Shown here piece after piece: positions 57,312 through 64,000 of a stretch of DNA of 64,000 nt; the first letter of the stretch is position 1; every line of letters begins with the position of its first letter. A model generated the notes under the pieces. It saw nothing but the letters and a program-made list of their open reading frames with translations, made no database searches and was not told where the DNA came from. The stretch is taken from assembly GCA_016708265.1 (NCBI GenBank), contig JADJGA010000011.1, forward strand, positions 496,001 through 560,000. Reading direction: 5' to 3'. The position numbers and the translations under genes are program-made. The DNA is from Saprospiraceae bacterium (lineage in GTDB: Bacteria; Bacteroidota; Bacteroidia; Chitinophagales; Saprospiraceae).

Positions 57312-58304
57312 ATGTGGTTTGAAAAATTAGTTGGATTCAGAGAAGAAAATCCCGATCAGGTCAGAAGCAATCTGATGATAGAAGATGACAAATTGATTTC
57401 CAGAATCAATGGTAAAAGCTATAAATATGGCAAACTTGAAGTTCCGACACTTCAGGAGTTAAGAGAATCTTTACCTCGACCAGAATTGTATAACGATATT
57501 ATATCGATTTCTGAAATTGTTGGAGATGTTCAGGAATTTCACAAAGATCCAATTAATAAAGGAGCACTCTTTCAGGCAGCATCTCAATTTAATTTATTGG
57601 AGATGTTGAATTATAGATATACCCCTGAGGATGGCATTGGCATTTATGAAAATGATCATACACAAGGCCCGGCTTGTGCAATTGCCTGTGGAGCTGGCAC
57701 GATATTCAGAAACTATTTTATTAAGATGGATAATCAAATTGGGCAGTCTGCACTAAAACAAATTGATTGTATGGAAGAAATCGGAATAGCTTTGAAAAAT
57801 CAGGAATTACATCTCTGGGATATGAAGAATGGATATACATTGGCTAATTTACAAGGACTTAAGACAATATCCGAACATATAAATAAATTGTATTCTGATC
57901 AATATGAAAAATTAAAAGGAAAATTAAAAATTGGATTGCAATGGGATACAGAAGTCACAATTTCAAATAGTGGACATTTAGTATCACAGGCATATTGTTC
58001 AGCATTGCCAATAGCTTATACTGATATAAAACCCGAACATTGGGAAAGTTTTGCCAGGCTAATTTTGGAAGCGTTATATGAAAGTACATTTTATGCAGCC
58101 TTGAAGAATTATGAAAATACTGGGAACAGATTATTATTTTTAACTTTAGTTGGAGGAGGGGCATTCGGAAATATGTCAAGCTGGATATTTGATGCAATTG
58201 AAAAGTCAGTAAAAAAATTTAAAAATACTCCTCTTGATGTGAGAATTGTGAGTTATGGAAGATCTAAAGTCGAAGTCAATGATTTTATTTGGCATTTGAA
58301 TTGA
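57312..58304 (+). CDS. macrodomain-like (ADP-ribose-binding) protein
   Basis: 330 residues, intact, no signal peptide. The central part contains GPACAIACGAGTIFRNYF, resembling the Gly-rich first loop of PARG-like macrodomains, and the C-terminal part LFLTLVGGGAFGNMSSWIFD, resembling the second phosphate-binding loop (VGGGAFGN). VSQAYCSALPIAY and ARLILEALYESTFYAALKN lie between. This suggests ADP-ribose binding or ADP-ribosyl hydrolysis. It lies directly before the plus-strand cassette array but outside it. Confidence 0.6.
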   Translation: MWFEKLVGFREENPDQVRSNLMIEDDKLISRINGKSYKYGKLEVPTLQELRESLPRPELYNDIISISEIVGDVQEFHKDPINKGALFQAASQFNLLEMLNYRYTPEDGIGIYENDHTQGPACAIACGAGTIFRNYFIKMDNQIGQSALKQIDCMEEIGIALKNQELHLWDMKNGYTLANLQGLKTISEHINKLYSDQYEKLKGKLKIGLQWDTEVTISNSGHLVSQAYCSALPIAYTDIKPEHWESFARLILEALYESTFYAALKNYENTGNRLLFLTLVGGGAFGNMSSWIFDAIEKSVKKFKNTPLDVRIVSYGRSKVEVNDFIWHLN

Positions 58305-58392
58305 CAATAATATCTTTGTTTTGTATGAATTGCACATTGTGGTTTAACTGAAAAAAACATTTTGGATATTTTAATTTTAAAATAATAGTATG

Positions 58393-58508
58393 TATTTTTG
58401 ACGAAAATTAAACGCATAATAAAATTCTTTATGCGTTGCGTATATCACTCCAAATTTGGGGTGTAAAGCGAATATTTAAGTTGATGTAGTTGCGTAAATG
58501 AAGATGTT
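58393..58508 (+). other. attI-like leader, copy 5 (plus strand, diverged)
   Basis: Contains TATTTTTG (58393-58400, a -7-like element), ACGCATAA/TTATGCGT inverted arms, TTGCGTATATCACTCC, GGTGTAAAGCGAATATTTAA and finally TTGCGTAAATGAAGATGTT, followed by GGTGG. The same blocks, in the same order, occur in the reverse complements of copies 1-4. Confidence 0.6.
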
Positions 58509-58578
58509 GGTGGCAAGCTTATTACAACACTTTCCGACAATTAAACGATTAGCAATTTATCTGTAATTTTAACAAGAA

Positions 58579-59103
58579 ATGACACACATTGAAATCATAA
58601 AAGTTGAACTAAAAGACATTGATAATTTACAGAAAATTGGCATAAAAACATTTAGTGAGACTTTTTCTGAAGGAAATTTGGAAGAGAATATGACTAAATA
58701 TTTAGACGAAGGATTTTCAATAGAAAAACTTACAGCCGAACTTAATGACAAAAATACAGAATTTTATTTTGCGACAATTGACGAAAATGTAATTGGATAT
58801 TTAAAACTTAACTTTGGACAATCGCAAACAGAACTTCAAGACGACAAAGGACTTGAAATTGAACGAATTTATGTCGCGAAAGAATTTCACGGGAAACAGG
58901 TTGGACAAATACTTTGCGACAAAGCCTTGGAAATTGCTAAACGTAAAAAATTCGATTTTGTTTGGCTAGGAGTTTGGGAAGAAAATCCAAGAGCAATAAA
59001 TTTTTACAAGCAGAATGGTTTCGTAGAATTTGACAAACATATTTTCAAATTAGGAAACGATGAACAGACAGATATAATGATGAAGTTACAACTTAAAAAC
59101 TAA
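58579..59103 (+). CDS. GNAT-family N-acetyltransferase
   Basis: 174 residues: NLQKIGIKTFSETFSEGN at the start, TEFYFATIDENVIGYLKLNF, then the acetyl-CoA-binding motif A IERIYVAKEFHGKQVGQILC (about 94-113), WLGVWEENPRAINFYKQNGF and a C-terminal beta strand. Matches RimI/PaiA-like small-molecule or protein acetyltransferases. First cassette after leader 5. Intact. Confidence 0.85.
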   Translation: MTHIEIIKVELKDIDNLQKIGIKTFSETFSEGNLEENMTKYLDEGFSIEKLTAELNDKNTEFYFATIDENVIGYLKLNFGQSQTELQDDKGLEIERIYVAKEFHGKQVGQILCDKALEIAKRKKFDFVWLGVWEENPRAINFYKQNGFVEFDKHIFKLGNDEQTDIMMKLQLKN

Positions 59104-59113
59104 AATAAAAAAG

Positions 59114-59253
59114 CCAGCCACCAACATGGTATTTGTTAAAAACCGGCAGAAGGAAGGAAATTGGACATTTGGAAGTTAAATGAACTTTTGTACTTTTGAT
59201 TGAGCAACGTACAGGGAAGTCGGTTCTTCACAAATACCTGTTCGTTATGGTGC
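59114..59253 (+). other. attC-like cassette recombination site
   Basis: Arms GGTATTTGT (59129-59137) and ACAAATACC (59230-59238) are perfectly complementary, and inside them AACCG pairs with CGGTT. Flanks are CCACCAACAT on the left and GTTCGTTATGG on the right. Lies between the GNAT and isochorismatase genes. Confidence 0.65.
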
Positions 59254-59267
59254 ATTAAAAAAATGAT

Positions 59268-59770
59268 ATGAAAGATAAATTAGTGTTGAAAATTGGACTT
59301 ATCTTCATTTGTATAAGTTTGAACTTATCTCAGAATAAAGCTTTCTCTCAGGAGAGATACATAGTTGTACTTGATATTCAGAAATTTCAAAAAAAAGCAC
59401 ATTACTGGATAGTTCAGTAATGAAAATGATACAAAATGTAAATTCTTTGATAAGCCATTTCAATGCCGAAAATGTAATTATATTAAGGCAACAGGAAAGG
59501 CAATAAGTATTACTTCAAAAGGATTTTCAATAGATACTTTGCCAGCTCCTGACTTTGACAGCAATCTTAATATTGTGAGCAAAAATATATTTATCAAAGT
59601 AGAAGGAAATGCATTTACTTCAGCAGAATTGATAAGTTTTCTGGAGAGTAAAAAAAGCGAAAAGGATTGTTTTGGTCGGTCTTATGGCTGAGAAATGTAT
59701 TTATGATAAAAAAATGAAAGACAAAGGAATTAAGTTTTTACCAATGACAGAAATAATTAAAGCACCATAA
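59268..59770 (+). CDS. isochorismatase-family (cysteine) hydrolase, frameshifted
   Basis: Frames joined from ATG 59268: MKDKLVLKIGLIFICISLNL (signal peptide), YIVVLDIQKFQKK (catalytic Asp), SSVMKMIQNVNSLISHFNAE, then YIKATGKAISITSKGFSIDT, then KRIVLVGLMAEKCIYD with the nucleophile Cys in AEKC, ending MTEIIKAP at 59770. Breaks near 59393, 59482 and 59660. About 168 residues. The VGLMAEKC motif and Asp/Cys order are characteristic; the product is exported and the substrate unknown. Confidence 0.75.
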
Positions 59771-59900
59771 CAAGCGGTATAAAACGTTGGGGTTTAAGTG
59801 GTTATTTGAGTGTTATGACCCGCATAAAGTTCTGTGTAACTGGATTGGATAGTAGCCCGCAATCCCTAACGTTTCATACCGCCAATCGTTGGCGGTAATT
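59764..59900 (+). other. attC-like cassette recombination site
   Basis: GCGGTATAAAACGTT (59774-59788) pairs with AACGTTTCATACCGC (59868-59882), 13 of 15 positions. Left flank CACCATAACAA, right flank CAATCGTTGGCGG. It overlaps the stop of the isochorismatase gene. Confidence 0.7.
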
Positions 59901-59962
59901 GTAAACACAGGCACCGTTCAGACATAAAAAGTTCCGACCTAACAATATTTAAATTATAAAAA

Positions 59963-60351
59963 GTGAACAAAGAAATTAAAACATATAACAACAGACAAGT
60001 TTTGACAGACCAAGAAATTTGCGACTTGCTTGCCAAAATCATAGACAACGAACTGACCGAAGCAGAGAGCAAAATTTGGCACGCCCACCCAGTTTGGTTT
60101 TTGGAGGGCAATCCGATCGTTGGTTATAGCAAACGAAAAGATAGCATTTGCCTACTTTTTTGGAGTGGTCAAACTTTTGAAGAAGAATTATTAAAGTACG
60201 TAGGAAAGTTTAAAGCTGCAGAATTTCGTTACACTTCGATAGACCAGATAGAATTGACCGATTTGAAAAATGGTTGAAGAAATCTAAAGAAATTCAATGG
60301 GACTATAAAAACATTGTGAAAAGAAAAGGACAATTAGAAAAATTAAAATAG
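59963..60351 (+). CDS. DUF1801-family protein, frameshifted
   Basis: GTG start (59963): MNKEIKTYNNRQVLTDQEIC. IWHAHPVWFLEGNPIVGYSK, RKDSICLLFWSGQTFEEELL and FRYTSIDQIELTDLK match DUF1801 (YdhG-like). A frameshift near 60268 leads to KKWLKKSKEIQWDYKNIVKR and a stop at 60351, about 129 residues. Function of the family is unsettled. Cassette 3 of the plus-strand array. Confidence 0.75.
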
Positions 60352-60357
60352 AAAAAA

Positions 60358-60799
60358 ATGGCCTCAATTAACCCTTACATTCATTTTAATGGAAATGCAG
60401 AAGAAGCATTTACATTTTACAAGTCAGTCTTTGGAGGCGATTTTGCTACAATCGTACGCTTTAAAGATATGAATTTTGAAGGCAGTCCTAACTCTGATAA
60501 GGAAGCTGAAAAAATTATGCATATTGCATTGCTTATTGGCAAACACAGTTTGTTAATGGGAAGCGACACTCCGGAGCAATTGGGGAAAACATAACGAAAT
60601 GGAAACCCGTAGCAAGATTTCTATAAGTGCCGAAAGCAAGGAAGAAGCTGATAAAATATTTAAAGGACTATCAAAAGGTGGACAAATAGAAATGCCAATC
60701 GAAGACAGCCCTTGGGGATCGTATTTTGGAATGTTCAGAGATAAGTTTGGTATAGAATGGATGGTGGACTTTGACCCAAAATACAAAGGACAACCATAG
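60358..60799 (+). CDS. PhnB-like VOC-family protein, frameshifted
   Basis: INPYIHFNGNAEEAFTFYKS, VFGGDFATIVRFKDM and IMHIALLIGKHSLLMGSDTP are the first half of a PhnB/3-demethylubiquinone-type VOC protein. After a break near 60590 the second half follows: ISISAESKEEADKIFKGLSK, GGQIEMPIEDSPWGSYFGMF and RDKFGIEWMVDFD. About 147 residues. Starts 6 bases after the DUF1801 stop, so the two share a cassette. Substrate unknown. Confidence 0.82.
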
Positions 60800-60810
60800 A
60801 AAAAACAACT

Positions 60811-60945
60811 ACCGCCAATAAACGGCTTAAAATTTAAGGGGTGCAGAAGGTAAGCATCAGTTCGTCTCGCTTCATCGCTTAGTTGTGGGATACCAACGCA
60901 GTTCCGTAAAACCTTATATTTCAAGCCGTCAACCGTCAGCGGGCA
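60811..60945 (+). other. attC-like cassette recombination site
   Basis: ACGGCTTAAAATTTAAGG (60822-60839) pairs with CCTTATATTTCAAGCCGT (60912-60929), 16 of 18 positions. Left flank ACCGCCAAT; right flank CAACCGTCAGCGGG. Confidence 0.7.
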
Positions 60946-60969
60946 TTAAAACCGACAATTCAGCGACTT

Positions 60970-61577
60970 ATGAAAAGATTAGAAAAAGTGATTATCGGAT
61001 TAATAATTGGATTTACATTTCCATTATTGTTCGGATTGTTATCTGTGATAACGTGGTTCTATCTTGATAAATCTGAGAGTAGAGTTCTTATTTATTTGAC
61101 CACAGGAATTGTACTTGGATTGATTATTGACTTTAAATTTTTACAAAATTGGATTAAGCATAGATTTGATTTGCCACTTTGGTTTATCTCGGGGATTTAT
61201 ATATTTTACAATATTTGTACGTATGGTTTCTTTATGGGATTTCCTGTTTTTAATATTTTGATGGGTTTGATAGCAGGATACTATTTTGGTAATAGGATTA
61301 TTTCTAATAAGATTCAATCACAATTGCAGTCAAAACAAATTAATCAAGTTTCATTATTCACTGGATTGATAATGACTTTGATTTGCATTTCATCGGGAAT
61401 CATCGGATTGACAGATAAAACTATTGGAGAAAACATACAAGGAATGCTTGGACTCGATTTTGAGATAACGAAAACAATGATTTAACTATAATTTTTGTAG
61501 GAGGTTTTGGTTTGATTATTTCTCAATATTTAATTACAAGATTGACAATGATAAAGACAATAAAAATAAATAATTAA
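60970..61577 (+). CDS. small membrane protein, frameshifted near its end
   Basis: 171 codons with about five membrane segments (IIGLIIGFTFPLLFGLLSVI; VLIYLTTGIVLGLIID; LWFISGIYIFYNICTYGFF; FNILMGLIAGYYFG; LFTGLIMTLICISSGIIG), then a frame break near 61485 into IIFVGGFGLIISQYLITRLT, a further helix, to stop 61577. No family recognised. Cassette 4 of the plus-strand array. Confidence 0.6.
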
Positions 61578-62085
61578 CGACCCGCTAATACCAGAAGTTG
61601 GTTTTTTTTCCAGGGAGATTTGGGAACAAAAAAGATTTTTTGTTGTTCTTTTGCTGTTTTTTTGTGAATAGTCTACTTTTTATTCGAAATAATTCCGTTT
61701 TAAGGTTTTAATTGGTCTGACGACAAGTTTTTCCATAACCTTATTTATAGGTTTTGAAGTTGAGTTTTTATTTTGGTAATACCTTTTTGTCCTTTTATTA
61801 GCACGTTTTGTACCCAACAAGTTATTTGCAAGAAACACAGCAGAGAGGAAAGCATTTTTAGTAATTTTGAACACAGGTGCTTTTGCGGGATTTAGTTCAA
61901 CAACGGCTACACTTCATTGGGGTTGAAGAGGTTAGCAGTCAGCATCACTCGCCTCGGGTTTTGTTGCTCGGGATAGGAAAACACACCGCAATCCCCACCG
62001 TAGAGTAACCGAGAAAGTTTAGCGTTAATGCAGTGCGGTACAACGGAAGATGAAACTTGACAAATTAGGAAACAACTGAGATATA
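61578..62085. other. decayed cassette or attC-like region
   Basis: No intact gene. A plus-strand stretch near 61795-61925 reads LARFVPNKLFARNTAERKAF and GAFAGFSSTTATLHWG, suggesting a broken small gene. It is followed by a possible attC-like segment (CTTCATTGGGGTTG about 61911, CGCAATCCCCACCG about 61989). Confidence 0.35.
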
Positions 62086-62530
62086 GTGAAAATAGAAAAA
62101 ATTATCAAAATAAGAAACAGTTTCTTGACTTATTGTTGCTTGCAGATGAGCAGGAAAACATGATCGACAAGTATTTGCCCAATGGAGACTTGTTTGCACT
62201 CTATGACGATGATTTGAAAAGTGTTTGCGTTGTCGTGCCGCTAAACAGCGAAACCTGCGAGTTGAAAAACATATCGACATATGAGAAATATCAAGGCAAA
62301 GGGTACGGTAGAGCATTGATAAATTTCATTTTTGATTTCTACAAAAACGACTATAAAACAATGCTTGTCGGGACTGGTGAAACACCGACAATCTTGTCGT
62401 TTTATGAAAGTTGTGGATTTGAAGAGTCATATCGGGTATATAATTTTTTTTACAGACAATTACGACCACTCCGATTTTCGAGGGCGACATACAACTTGTT
62501 GATATGATTTATCTTAATAAGGATTTATAG
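62086..62530 (+). CDS. GNAT-family acetyltransferase, frameshifted
   Basis: Likely GTG start at 62086 (KIEKIIKIRNSFL), then after a break near 62125 LLLLADEQENMIDKYLPNGD, LFALYDDDLKSVCVVVPLNS, and motif A ISTYEKYQGKGYGRALINFI with MLVGTGETPTILSFYESCGF. A last break near 62450-62470 restores DNYDHPIFEGDIQLVDMIYL, the usual end of this subfamily, stop 62530. About 147 residues. Last recognisable cassette of the plus-strand array. Confidence 0.78.
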
Positions 62531-62574
62531 GAATAGCAGAAATGTATTAAAAAGAAAATAAAAACGCTGAGCAA

Positions 62575-62710
62575 ATAAGCACTACCGCCAATACAGGTTT
62601 GCTTCAATGAGGGCTGAAATATTAAATTAAAGTATTGGGTTTCTATCAAACTTTTCTGCAGGCTGACAGAGAAGAGATTCGCAATCGCCACTTTCGGGTA
62701 GTTGTAAACC
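62575..62710 (+). other. possible attC-like site at the array end
   Basis: ACCGCCAATACAGGTTTGC on the left and CGCAATCGCCACTTTCGGGT then AGTTGTAAACC on the right recall the other plus-strand sites, but the arms pair poorly. Confidence 0.35.
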
Positions 62711-62754
62711 ATCATTGATCATTCCCTTAATCACATTAATAATTTATTACCAAT

Positions 62755-62779
62755 TTGATATTTTTTATTTATAATTTTG
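62755..62779 (+). promoter_or_regulatory. promoter-like repeat core, copy 2
   Basis: AATTTGATATTTTTTATTTA then TAATTTTG (62772-62779), followed by GCATAGAACGATGGATGGAA, as at 55413 and 63685. The TTG-to-TA spacer is only 14, so function is less certain. It precedes the gene at 62840. Confidence 0.4.
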
Positions 62780-62839
62780 CATAGAACGATGGATGGAACA
62801 CTTTAATATTAGCTACCATAAATTTAAAATACGCATTAA

Positions 62840-63438
62840 ATGAGATATTTAATTTTAATTCTTATAGTTAGTTTTAGTTTACCTAACACAAAAATATTTG
62901 GTAGTTGCATTGCTTGTTGGGAACTTAAGAAAATCAAAATATTTTTAAAAAATGGATCAACTTCAACTGGATATGTTTTATGGAATGATTTGTGGTCATA
63001 CCCAATAGACACATCATTTAAATATAAATTCCCTGAAAGCCTAATTCTTGCAAGTGATAAACTCAAAAAGATATTATCCTTTATAAAAACGTAATTTTAT
63101 ATGAATATTTATCAATAAAGGCTCCATTAGCTTTGGACGATATAGATACTATCAAAGTTAATAGTATTTCAAGAATAATATCAATACCTGATAGTTTTGA
63201 AAACCTAACTGGTGCAAGTGGTATACAAGTAATCACAAAAGATATTGCCAATAAAATTAAAGAAATACCTTATGAAATTTATATTACTGAAACTGGATAC
63301 TCAGAAGTTCTCATTTTAAGTTACAATAAACATATTAAGAAAGAAAAATTAGTAGAAATAAGTAAGACAGATTTTTTGAATAGAAAAATTGAGTACGAAA
63401 AATTAGGAATAATTATTTTAGAATTTGGATTTGATTAA
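62840..63438 (+). CDS. exported protein of unknown function, frameshifted
   Basis: Signal peptide MRYLILILIVSFSLPNTKIF, then CIACWELKKIKIFLKNGSTS and a break near 63085 into SIKAPLALDDIDTIKVNSIS, IIIPDSFENLTGASGIQ-like sequence and KIKEIPYEIYITETGYSEVL, ending at 63438. About 199 residues. No family recognised; beta-rich. Confidence 0.55.
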
Positions 63439-63762
63439 CTGTAATTCTTATGCGGTGAATGACATTGAATTTACGAAAATTCCTGATGGGGCTTTTATAA
63501 AGTGTCTTAGAATGGATAGTAAGGTCATATATTCCATTTATTTCTCAAGAATGTAAAATAATCATAAAAAACACTGATTTTCAAGTTTTTAGCTACGGTA
63601 TTTTTGGATTAAGTGTTTTATGGTTTAGTCCAACTTATTTTTATTTGATCATCCACTACTTCTCAAAAATATTCTTTCAATAATTTGATATTATATCAAT
63701 TTTTTATTTATTTTTGCATGGAACGATCCATAAAAAAGTATAATGTTAAACTCAATAAGCAA
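63439..63762. other. intergenic region with promoter repeat copy 3
   Basis: Contains the repeat 63560-63735. A short stretch before it shows no feature. Confidence 0.5.
63685..63716 (+). promoter_or_regulatory. promoter-containing repeat, copy 3
   Basis: TTG (63685-63687), a 21-base spacer and TATTTTTG (63709-63716), followed by GCATGGAACGATCCAT. The gene starts 47 bases downstream. Confidence 0.55.
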
Positions 63763-64000
63763 ATGAAAATGTTTATTATTTTTCTTCTATTCTTATGTAA
63801 TATTTTCCACCCGTTGCATGCTCAGGAAGATCCCGTTTTTGCGTTCGTCATTTCTTCAACTTTAAAAGTCCGATCTGCTCCAAATGATACCTCCAGAATC
63901 ATTTACATCCTGAAAAAAAACGACAGGATTCAACTACTTGAAAATACATATGAGACTGTACCCATGGAGGAAGGGTATGATACATGGTACAAAATTCGCA
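63763..64000 (+). CDS. exported SH3b-domain protein, cut by the window end
   Basis: 79 codons before the edge: signal peptide MKMFIIFLLFLCNIFHPLHA, then FAFVISSTLKVRSAPNDTSR, IIYILKKNDRIQLLEN and EEGYDTWYKIR. The LKVRSAPN...I..L.KND...L...W.KI pattern is a bacterial SH3 domain. C-terminus not visible. Confidence 0.65.
   Translation, partial: MKMFIIFLLFLCNIFHPLHAQEDPVFAFVISSTLKVRSAPNDTSRIIYILKKNDRIQLLENTYETVPMEEGYDTWYKIR

Overview
The window looks like a chromosome segment from a low-GC member of the Bacteroidota. Evidence: an ECF sigma / FecR / STN-type TonB-dependent receptor / DUF4249 lipoprotein locus, a three-gene succinate dehydrogenase/fumarate reductase operon (cytochrome b, flavoprotein, iron-sulfur), many Bacteroidota-type signal peptides and lipoboxes, and TAnnTTTG promoter motifs. 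I cannot name a genus. No rRNA, tRNA or CRISPR array was recognised.

Layout. (1) 1-13.9 kb is core-like: the start of a second SdhC-like subunit running off the left edge, a metallo-beta-lactamase-fold hydrolase, a zinc-ribbon membrane protein, the sigma/anti-sigma/receptor/lipoprotein locus, sdhCAB and queD. (2) 13.9-25.4 kb is an island lying between two copies of queD. It holds a WYL regulator, a retron-type reverse transcriptase with a candidate msr-msd RNA and three co-directional genes (possible ATPase and receiver-like proteins), then an SF1B helicase, a TPR-like protein and an unknown protein. (3) 25.4-35 kb has the broken second queD, a DNA glycosylase between two copies of a 206-bp repeat, a tightly packed operon (TPR/HExxH protein, MazG-like hydrolase, McrB-like ATPase, McrC-like nuclease) and a decayed nuclease. 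(4) 35-50.6 kb is a set of minus-strand gene cassettes. (5) 51-58.3 kb holds secreted or lipid-anchored proteins and a macrodomain-like protein. (6) 58.4-62.7 kb is a plus-strand cassette array. (7) The right edge has two more secreted proteins, the last one cut off.

The most unusual feature is the cassette organisation. Five copies of an attI-like leader (37.4, 39.75, 45.9, 50.3 kb on minus; 58.4 kb on plus) each end at ...ATGTT, after which sequence identity stops. Each is followed, in its own direction, by small unrelated genes separated by imperfect palindromes that resemble integron attC sites. No integrase gene is in the window. Cargo includes a HipBST-like toxin-antitoxin system, acetyltransferases, an isochorismatase-family hydrolase, a VOC protein, DUF1801, DUF2971, a beta-lactamase-family hydrolase and an HExxH protein.

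Several dispersed palindromic repeat families are woven through the non-coding DNA: a 106-bp element made of two reciprocal hairpins (4 copies), a roughly 190-250 bp multi-hairpin element (3 copies, with a compensated stem), a CTCTGTG element (2 copies) and short CCCGA/TCGGG inverted repeats. Many genes at 15-35 kb and 59-63 kb carry single-base frameshifts, often at short A or T runs, whereas the core genes are nearly all intact. Either the islands are decaying or the sequence there is less accurate. For such genes I give the reconstructed extent.
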